The notes below the pieces were generated by a model. The model ran no database searches. It was not told the DNA's origin and was given only the letters and a program-made list of their open reading frames with translations. Positions 56,450 through 64,000 of a stretch of DNA of 64,000 bases are shown here, piece after piece (within the stretch, counting starts at the first letter, position 1; each line of letters begins with the position of its first letter). This DNA comes from Sepiola atlantica (taxonomy: Eukaryota > Mollusca > Cephalopoda > Sepiida > Sepiolidae): contig OY744525.1 of assembly GCA_963556195.1 (NCBI GenBank), positions 27,093,913 to 27,157,912 of the forward strand. The letters are read 5' to 3'. The position numbers and the translations under genes were made by a program.

Positions 56450-57599
56450 CAACAGAGACGTTTGGCGGTGGAAAAACCATATGTATTATGCAAAACATCA
56501 GTTTTTGTAGGCACATGTTGTTTGAACTGGATGTCCAATCTTTGCGAGGTACACCCAACGTTGTGCGTAGTTACAGTTTGCATACAACCTTCACAGTGTC
56601 CTTCGAGGGTCGCCTGAACACCAGTTTGATCCTGGTAAGCAGCTCGTCCTTGGTGTTGCAAGTGGTACCGTTGGTGTCTTTTTCAACTGCGTTCTATACA
56701 TAATAGTCCATGGGATTGCAATCAAGCGAGTTGGGAGGAGGGCAGATATTGCGACTAGTGAAATCGTGGAAGGGGGACAAAACAAAATTGAATCAAACAG
56801 AAACTACATTAAGTTCGAGAATCACTTTTGGGTTTTCCCGGAATTGTGACATGGAGCTGAGTTCTGCTGCTACATCTATGGCCTTCTCACACCCACCCTC
56901 TCCATACAGCTGCTTGACAACAGTGGACAGCAACTCAATATAGCCATTTAAATTGAGTCTGAGTCCCATTTCGATAATGTGGGGCGAAATGACATGTTCT
57001 TTGCTGGAAATACACCCCGAAATCATAACAATTTGAGAGAACTTCGTCTTCATGACACATGGGACTTTGTAGACTAACCACCTGTTGTTTTACATAGTGT
57101 ACAACTGGTCCTGTAGATGTTATTCTCATCTTAGAAGAACCAGAGTATCCTTGACTCGACTGGGTGTTCAACGTTGTTGAGGAGTTTCTTGGCTTTCATA
57201 AGACGGTTCGCTTGGGCCTTGATGGTGAGTAGGTGAACCTTGGTACACTTTTATGGGGAATAGCGAAGGTTCTCGTTCAGCACTTCCTTCATAGTCGCCA
57301 CTACGACGGCCATTTCTTGCCAAGGTTTGCATTGCCTTACTTAAGTCTTGCCGCACCGTTTTTTGCGGCTTCTCAACAAATTTTGTGGTGTTGACACAGT
57401 CAGAATGCCTGCTATGATCGTTCTTCCCTGCCGCTGCTTTCACAACTCTGTCACAATTTTCCAACTTACATCTCACGGCCTTCAAAGTATTCAAGGAACA
57501 CTGAGCTGCAGGTAAGATTTCTGATTTTTTGAATCCAGAATAAATCATCATCATGCAGGTCGCTCTCTTCCAATATTCCGATGCTTTCCAGTCGTCCAT
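56450..57599 (-). pseudogene. mariner-like transposase pseudogene, chimeric 3' end
   Basis: Starts MDDWKASEYWKRATCMMMIY at 57599, with an HTH (GFKKSEILPAAQCSLNTLKA). Then HSDCVNTTKFVEKPQKTVRQ, and after a +1 shift KEVLNENLRYS, VHLLTIKAQANRLMKAKKLL, NNVEHPVESRILWFF-stop-DENN (catalytic motif normally SDEKNF). Then MKTKFSQIVMISGCISSKEH, PHIIEMGLRLNLNGYIELLS, TVVK, and later LDCNPMDYYV (third catalytic motif, D kept), NAVEKDTNGTTCNTKDELLT, KDTVKVVCKL-stop. The QDSAPCHTS motif with the second catalytic residue is missing. In its place is a copy of a 52-bp sequence also found at 56287-56337. From 56590 down, another frame reads NVGCTSQRLDIQFKQHVPTK, resembling a GIY-YIG endonuclease block. Confidence 0.85.
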
Positions 57600-57959
57600 G
57601 GTCTCCAGCTCTCAACCCCATCACAACTATCCGTTGCACTTTACTGCTATTAAATACATAATAATGTCTCTGAAGTTAAAGAATATCAACAAATTATCAA
57701 ATTTATCCTGAACATCCGCATCAATTTTATTACATTTTTAGAAATTTTTATCCATTCACACTCAGCCTCTCATTTTGTGCTTTTCTCCTTATTTTTCCTC
57801 TTCTTTTTTTTCGTCATTCCATTTTTTCTTCACTTCTTTTCTTTTTCTCTTCTTCTTTCTAAGCTCTCTTTTCTCTTTTTTTTTACTTTTACTAAATATC
57901 TCTGTAAATTCTTTCTAACCACTTTACCTCTTTTTGAAATCTTTCCTTCCTTCATTTGC

Positions 57960-57994
<35 letters not shown>

Positions 57995-58554
57995 CACATA
58001 CATAACTTTTTTTTCTCTTCAGCCTTGAATTCCCCTTTAATTTTGTTCCTTTATCCTTCTCTCAATCATCAGATGTGCCAAGTTTTTTTCCTTTTCGTAG
58101 ATACTGACACACAGACACAGTCATATATTCGCACACCACTTTTCTTTCTTCTCTACTTTTTAATGTTATCCTTAAACACACGCACACAGAAACATAGACA
58201 TATGCACACCCGTACCATGTTATATATCTTTAATATATTACACACACATACAATTCATTTTTTTACCTATCAAATAGCTCTCTCTCCTCCTTCCCTCCCT
58301 CCACCATCTCTCTCTCTCTCTCTCTTCTGTTTTGTTTCTCATTTTTATTAAAACTTTATTTTTCTTTCATTTCTTTTTTCTAATCTATTATTTATCTATT
58401 TCTATTTTATCTTTTCCTATCATCAAATAATTCTCTCCCCTCCCCCCCCCCCCGAAATAATCTCGCTATGCATTTCTTTTTTTTTTTTCTTCTTTTACTT
58501 ATTTGCCATATATGTTTATTCACTTCCCACTCATGTTGTTCGTCTTTCTTATTC
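57600..58554. repeat. pyrimidine-rich DNA with (CA)n and (CT)n
   Basis: T/C-rich from 57775 with (CA)n at 57960-57997, (CT)n at 58305-58324 and a C12 run at 58442-58453. The frames are artefacts. Confidence 0.8.
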
Positions 58555-58827
58555 TTAGGAGAGAGTAACTGAGAAAGAGAGAGGAAGAAAAAGAAAGAGA
58601 GACAGAGAGAGAGAGAGAAAGGGAGAGGGTAATTGAGAGCTTAAAAAGAGAGAGAAAAAGATTGAAAGGGAAGTAGAGATTAACAGTGAATGGGAGAGAA
58701 AGAAAGAGAGAAAGAAAGAGAGGGAGAGAGCATTTGAGAAAGTAGAGTATAAAGAGAGAGAGAGAGAGAGAGAGAGAGACAAAGAGAAAGAAAGATTTAA
58801 AAAAGGGAGAGAGTAATTGAAAGATTA

Positions 58828-58861
<34 letters not shown>

Positions 58862-59611
58862 AAGAAAAAAAGGCCGAAAGGGAATTAACTGTAAACGAAA
58901 GAAAGAAAGATTAAAAGAGAAGGAGTTAGTAAGTGAAAGAGAGAGAAAGAAAGAAAATGAGAGTAATTGAGAAATTAGAGGGAGAGAAAGAAAGACTGAA
59001 AACGAAGAAGAGAGTAATGGGAGAAAGAAAGAGAGAGAGAGAGGGAAGTGGGGGAGAAATAAAGATAGGGAGAGAGTAATTGAAATTAAAGAAAGACAGA
59101 AAAAAGATAAAGCATGAAAGGGGAGAAGGGAAATTAACCTTGAATGAAAGAGAAAGAAAGATTGACAGAAAAGGAGAGAGTAACTAAATGAAAGAGAAAG
59201 AAAGGAAGAGAGTAATTTATAAATTAAGAACGAGAGAGAGAGAACGAGAGAGAAAGAAAAAGAGGGAGCAATTGAGTACGAGAGAGAAAGAGAAATATTG
59301 AAAGAGTGAAAGAGAAAGTTGGAGTAACTGAAAGAGAGAGAGATAAAGAGAAAGAAAGGAAGTGAGAGCAATTTGGAAATTAAAAAGCGGAAGAAAAATT
59401 GAAAGAGAATGAAATTGAGAAAGGAGGAGAATAATTAAGAAAGTAAATAGAGAGAGAAAGAGAGAGAAAGAAAGAGTGACTGAATGGGAAGAAGTGATTA
59501 ACCTTGAGAAAGAAAGATTGACAGAGGAGGAGGAGGAGAGTAATTGAAAGAGAGCGAATGGGAGAAAAGGAGAGAGTAATTAAGGAAGGAGATAGAGAGA
59601 GAGAGAGAGAG

Positions 59612-59647
<36 letters not shown>

Positions 59648-59885
59648 TGAAAGAGGTGTTCGTAACTGATAACGAGAGAGAATGAAAGTATGACAGAGAA
59701 GGATGGTATGAGAGAGAGACAGCGAGAGAAAGAAAGACTGAAACACAATAACTGAGAAGGAGAGAAAATTGACAGAAAGGGAGAGAGTAACTGAAAGAAA
59801 GAAAGAAAGGAAGGAAGGAAGAAAGGGGTAAGTAATTGAGAAAGTAAACGGTGAGAAAGAGAAACACTGAATTAGAAAGATTGAC
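58555..59885. repeat. 1.3-kb purine (GA-rich) tract
   Basis: Almost only A and G on the + strand. Irregular units: GAGAGTAATTGAGAAA, GAAAGAAAGATTGAAAGG, GAGTAACTGAAAGAGAG, AATTAACCTTGA or AATTAACTGTAA spaced ~90-160 bp. A minus-strand frame of 283 codons (58520-59371; LSLSFSYS repeats) is compositional. Confidence 0.92.
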
Positions 59886-60125
59886 ACTTTTTGTCATATG
59901 TTCATTCCATCTCCATTCATTTTCTTCTTTTTCTTCTTCTTTCTCTTTTAGTCTCTTCTTTTATGATTCCCCATCTTCCATGTTATTTTCCTTCCCTTGT
60001 ACCGATGCATTACTCTCAACTCTTTCTCTTTCGTCTATTTTCATCTTCTTCTTCTTCTTCTTCTTCTTCTTCTTCTTCTTCTTCTTCTTCTTCTTCTTCT
60101 TCATCATCATCATTATCATCATCAT
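59886..60125. repeat. pyrimidine tract with (TTC)n(ATC)n
   Basis: T/C-rich from 59920, with about 19 TTC units (60044-60100) running into ATC units (60101-60128). The strand polarity is opposite to the neighbouring purine tract. Confidence 0.9.
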
Positions 60126-61463
60126 CATTCACTGCCTTCTCTTTTATTCTACAAATCATGTGGTCTTCTGTCCCCTTCACTTAACCACTTATATACTGAC
60201 TCACTCTCTTCTCTCACTTTTTCAATGTCCTCGTTCCGTTATCTTAGATATCAACCTTTCACTGACAATACAGTCTCTCTACTTTGTCAGTTTAGTCTCT
60301 CTACTTTACTTCTCATACGGATTCTTATATATTTCTCGTACACACACGCATACACAAACACACACCATGTGTGTGTGTGTGTGTGTGTGTGTGTGATACA
60401 ATACAGTAATATTTCGATTAGACATTGATATCTGCGGTTTCAGGTGTATGAGAATTTTTACCCGTTGGGCTAAAGAATACCCCATGTGCTCCCTTCATCA
60501 ATCAGTGGTCTCATTATGAAAATTCAGAACCGTGGAACTATTCACCGAATTGAAATAAAAAATGGTCAAAATTGGAAAAATTAAACAGATGAAATTAAAT
60601 TAAATTACAATAATTGGAAAGAATGATAATAATTAAATAAATGAATAAACAATTAATTAAATTTTTTTTTAAATGTGATTAACATTTATAAATTAAGGTG
60701 TAGAAATATGAAATACAAAGAAATAAAGTTTTTTTTGGGGGGGGGGTCGGAGGGAGGCAATGCTGGACGTAGTTTAAAACTTAAAAAAAGAAGTGAGTTG
60801 CAATTTTCTGTTATTAATTTGCTTTTTATTCTTATTTCTCTAAAAAGCCAATACTTATCTATTAAAGAGGAGCATATGTGAAAAACAACACAATATAATA
60901 TATTATATTACTTAGACATAAAAAGTAATTTTTTTTTCAATGGCACATGCAAATATGGGAAGGAGATTTGGTGAGTGAAACAAAGAACTGTAGGAGACGT
61001 TTTGTTATGTATATTCTAAGAATGTCATGGGAAAGAAGAGTGTGGATGTTTGTGTATTATTTGTAATCTGAAAACAAAGGTGTTTTGAAAAGTCTTTTTT
61101 ATTAGCCATGTGATTACTGATAGGCGCAATGATTAATATGAATTGAGTGAGCAGACAGTGTAATATGAAAAAGTGACCTTAATTAGATTTTTACGGTATT
61201 TCTGTGTTATTGGTTGAAGGAGGAAGACCTAGTGCTGAGAAGAACGTAGTAAATCCTACTCCCTTGTGGAAATTAGAAATCAAAAAGAAAATGGCTGATT
61301 GGAGAAAATATAGAAATCGATGAATTCAAACGACAGTAATTTCTTTTTTTTGAAAACACGTACCTATAATTGATCTAAATCGCATACGAAGCAGATTTTT
61401 ATATATTACTTTTGTTTATGAAGCTATAAATGTCAAGTAAATAGAGGAAATTCTCATTATACT
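60126..61463. other. unassigned DNA
   Basis: Includes a self-complementary CACACACCATGTGTGTGTG core within (CA)n/(GT)n (60340-60395) and a G10 run near 60737. No gene recognised. Confidence 0.45.
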
Positions 61464-61464
61464 T

Positions 61465-61544
<80 letters not shown>
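61464..61544. repeat. (TA)n microsatellite
   Basis: About 40 TA units with one AATA interruption. Confidence 0.93.
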
Positions 61545-61549
<5 letters not shown>

Positions 61550-61764
61550 TATAAATCTCCATTGAAGTGTGGAAATAAAGAATTGAAGGAACTTATGTGA
61601 ATTATGTTTTGGGATTGCTTTTTACATAGTTTTTAGAATTGAATCCATATAATATAATATACATGCTCTGAAATTTGTAATAAATCTTTATTGAGCTTGT
61701 AATTGAAAATCTTTGGATACTGTAAAGAGTATAAAATTGAAAACATACTTTCCTTACAAAAACC

Positions 61765-61769
<5 letters not shown>
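61545..61769. other. unassigned block between TA tracts
   Basis: A 225-bp AT-rich block bounded by TA tracts on both sides. No boxes or TIRs recognised. Confidence 0.4.

Positions 61770-61851
<82 letters not shown>
61770..61851. repeat. (TA)n microsatellite
   Basis: About 41 TA units followed by GTGTGTGT. Confidence 0.95.
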
Positions 61852-61853
<2 letters not shown>

Positions 61854-62315
61854 TGTGTGTCAGGTTGTATATGAAAAGAAATCAAATAAAGTGCTCGATC
61901 ATATAAGAGAGCTAATATAATTTATTTAGATACTGTATATTACATATTTCAGCAATGTACCGCGGTTTCATCCAAAAGGGCAGATTTAGACATCTTTAGT
62001 AAATCTCTGTGGTCAGTGGAATCATCGGCAAGCTGAAACGATTGTAGTCACGGCCCGATAGGGAATGGCGTCAACAATGACAGAAAACGGTGTATTTTTT
62101 TTATTGTATATTCTTATTTGCCATCTTTTCAGTTTTACTAGAGGACTTGTCTATCTATAGTCACTTTGTCTATCGATAAAATTACCAAATTGTTTGTATT
62201 TCACAAATTATTTTTGGTTTAATGTATTTAATAAATATTTAATCTAAAAAAAGATCGTGTATGACATCATCCATTTTTAAGTTAGTATATATATTTTTCT
62301 TGATAATAATCATTC
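61852..62315. other. unassigned DNA
   Basis: No recognised feature. Confidence 0.4.
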
Positions 62316-62470
62316 TTTTTGTGCTCTTCCCACTTTCTCTCTCTCTCTCCTTTCTTTCTCACTCTTTTCAGTTTCCCCTCTCCCTCTCCCTCCCTCTCTC
62401 TCTCTCTGTTTATCTCTCTCTTTCCTCCTCCCCCTCTCTCTCTCTCTTTCGTCCTCTATTTCCCATCTCT
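62316..62470. repeat. CT-rich low-complexity tract
   Basis: TTTCTCTCTCTC and CCCTCTCTCT blocks. Both-strand frames are artefacts. Confidence 0.9.
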
Positions 62471-62509
62471 CATCCCCCTTTGCCGAGATCATCTCCACGG
62501 TGCACTGAT

Positions 62510-62960
62510 ACATAAGCAAGGCCCACAGAGTTTTAAAAGTATACTAGACCCCCCCCCCCCCGAGCTTTAGACGGTTTGTCTAATAGACGACACATGACTT
62601 TACGCATCACAGGTTGTCTAGATAAAACGTTTCATCCACTGTGCACGGTTACCCCCAACCCTGTTTGAATGGATAACGTCACAAAATGATGCATCATCTA
62701 ATGTGCACAGGGACAAATAAACAAGATAACAAACAAGCTAGATCCACCGTTTTAGTAGTATATCTACTTAGTCGAGTATATATACAGATATATATATATA
62801 TATATATACATATATCCACGTAGACGACTTTGGGTCACGGGTCGTCTATGCCATTTGTTTTAATGGATGATGTCATCCTTTATGACGTCAAAAAGGATAT
62901 TCCCGATGTCTTCAACCTGTTTTAGTGGATGACGTCATCTCTGTCTGTCTTTCTCTCTCT
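62510..62960. repeat. dispersed repeat with CTAG ends and GACGTCAT words
   Basis: ACATAAGCAAGGCCCACAGA, GTATACTAGACCC and a C14 run at 62548-62561. Then TTGTCTAATAGACGAC, ATGGATAACGTCAC, AAGCTAGATCCACCGTTTTA, a TA tract (62786-62808), TTTGGGTCACGGGTCGTCTA and TGGATGACGTCATC. GTATACTAGA also occurs at 28233 and, inverted (TCTAGTATAC), at 41653. Probably pieces of one family, but the ends are not defined. Confidence 0.45.
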
Positions 62961-63351
62961 TTTCCTTTCTCTCTCTCTCTTTTTCTCTCTCTCTCTCTCT
63001 CACTCTCTCTTTAGTATAACTAAACATGGCGAGATTTGAAATACGACCACTTATATATAAGCTTTCCTTCACCCTTTAATAAACATCTATCTCACATTTT
63101 TAGAGTTGCAGTAAGCGAGAAATCTCGCTCCTTCCCCCGTTTAATTGTCTATATATCTCCATCTTTTACTTCTTTCCTTTTCTTTTTTTTTGTGTATTTT
63201 CCAGATAACAAATATTGTATTCTGCGTTTCTTCCCCCTCGTTCTCTCTACTTCACCAACAAACACATTCTTCCTCCTCTTCTTCAATTCGTTCCCTCTAT
63301 TTATAACTTCCTCTACACTCCTTTCTTTTCTTTAGTATGAAACATAAAAAT

Positions 63352-63419
<68 letters not shown>

Positions 63420-63697
63420 ACCTACCTACCTACCTACCTACCTACCTATCAGTCTGTTTTTCATAAACAAACTTTTCCTCATCATATTCTCTCTCCTACT
63501 ACCATTTATTTCCCTGTCTGTTCTTATTCAGCCTCCTCCTCTATCTCTCCCCCTCTCTCTCTCTCCCTCCCGCCCTCTCTTTACTTAATTAACTGGTTAT
63601 ATTCTATTTTCTCACCTCTCTTCCTCTCCCACTTTCTCTCATCTTAATTACTGTTTCCAGTTTTCTGACTTCACTCTCTTTCTCTCAGCTTATCACA

Positions 63698-63731
<34 letters not shown>

Positions 63732-64000
63732 TCTCTGTCTCTCTCTCTTTCCTTACTTATTGTATCCAGTTTTCTCACTTTTCTCACTTTTCTCCCCTCT
63801 CTCTCCCCCTCTCTCCCCCTCTCTCTCCCATCTCTCTCCCCCCTCTCTCTCTCTTTCAGCTCAATTACTGACTGTATCCAATTTTCTCACTTCTCTCAAC
63901 ATTTATCTAAATCCTCAAAACTTTTTTTACACTTTTCTTAAAATTAGCAATAGCAAAAGTATTTTCTCTTTCTTTCCCTCACTGAGACTTACAAAAATTA
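62940..64000. repeat. CT-rich low-complexity domain to window end
   Basis: Repeated (CT)n tracts (62980-63010, 63360-63415, 63700-63740, 63790-63860), a (CTAC)n tract (63419-63446; TACC units) and a C9 run at 63352-63360. Within it CATCTTAATTACTGTTTCCA and TTATTGTATCCAGTTTTCTC-like words recur every ~100 bp (63640, 63750, 63860), so part of it is an irregular minisatellite. Confidence 0.85.

Noticed and set aside
58520..59371. 283-residue Ser/Leu/Phe-rich minus-strand frame
   Set aside because: Complement of the GA-rich tract. Composition explains the lack of stops (no TAA/TAG/TGA in pure CT-type DNA).

Overview
This window looks like intergenic DNA from a large, repeat-rich, AT-rich animal genome. 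I found no host protein-coding gene, rRNA or functional tRNA that I can support. The mixture suggests a mollusc, most likely a coleoid cephalopod (octopus-like): long perfect TA, CT/GA and trinucleotide microsatellites, tRNA-derived SINEs, jockey-like and craniofacial-development-protein-2-like LINEs, Penelope-like relics, and mariner/maT DNA transposons. The taxon is an inference from repeat style; no host gene confirms it. Nearly every open frame longer than 60 codons is either a simple-repeat artefact (poly-His/Asp/Met, Tyr-Ile, Leu-Ser and Phe-Leu runs) or a fragment of a decayed transposon.

Layout. 0.4-5.2 kb: a TIR element with an internal tRNA-like promoter, a 600-bp foldback, a SINE with a 19-bp target-site duplication (TSD), and a ~390-bp tandem duplication split by a LINE fragment. 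5.9-8.4 kb: a pyrimidine-rich minisatellite of about 24 units of ~105 bp, then a SINE. 9.8-14.9 kb: a dispersed repeat, a dead mariner (minus), a long perfect-looking hairpin element, and a LINE endonuclease scrap fused to ~117 copies of TGA. 16.7-21.2 kb: duplicated SINE tails and a nearly complete but broken LINE on the minus strand (5' leader, endonuclease, reverse transcriptase, C2H2 finger tail, TA tail). 22.4-22.9 kb: a 459-bp MITE with a perfect 8-bp TSD. 25-33 kb: a ~77-bp tandem repeat, several LINE scraps on both strands, and a region carrying nine copies of a GTTTGAAATAGCATTTT-like motif. 33.5-34.4 kb: a Penelope-like C-terminus interrupted by a minus-strand SINE with a 14-bp TSD. 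36-41.7 kb: a LINE tail with trinucleotide tail, a mariner-type MITE, a palindromic element, and a jockey-like LINE (minus). 42-43 kb: CT-rich low complexity. 44-48.7 kb: a LINE fragment, a decayed DD37D maT-like transposon with TIRs inside a TA tract, a SINE, and a second palindromic element. 49.5-50.3 kb: an element with ~115-bp TIRs and internally duplicated body. 53-57.6 kb: a LINE linker fragment and a chimeric mariner relic. 57.8-60.1 kb: pyrimidine tract, 1.3-kb purine tract, pyrimidine tract on the + strand. 60.4-64 kb: unassigned DNA and CT-rich repeats.

Nothing here works together as an operon or host pathway. The joint story is nested transposition: SINEs inside Penelope and LINE relics, LINEs inside duplications, and TA microsatellites attached to the ends of many elements. 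I did not find an undescribed functional system. The most unusual points are the repeat architectures listed in the findings.
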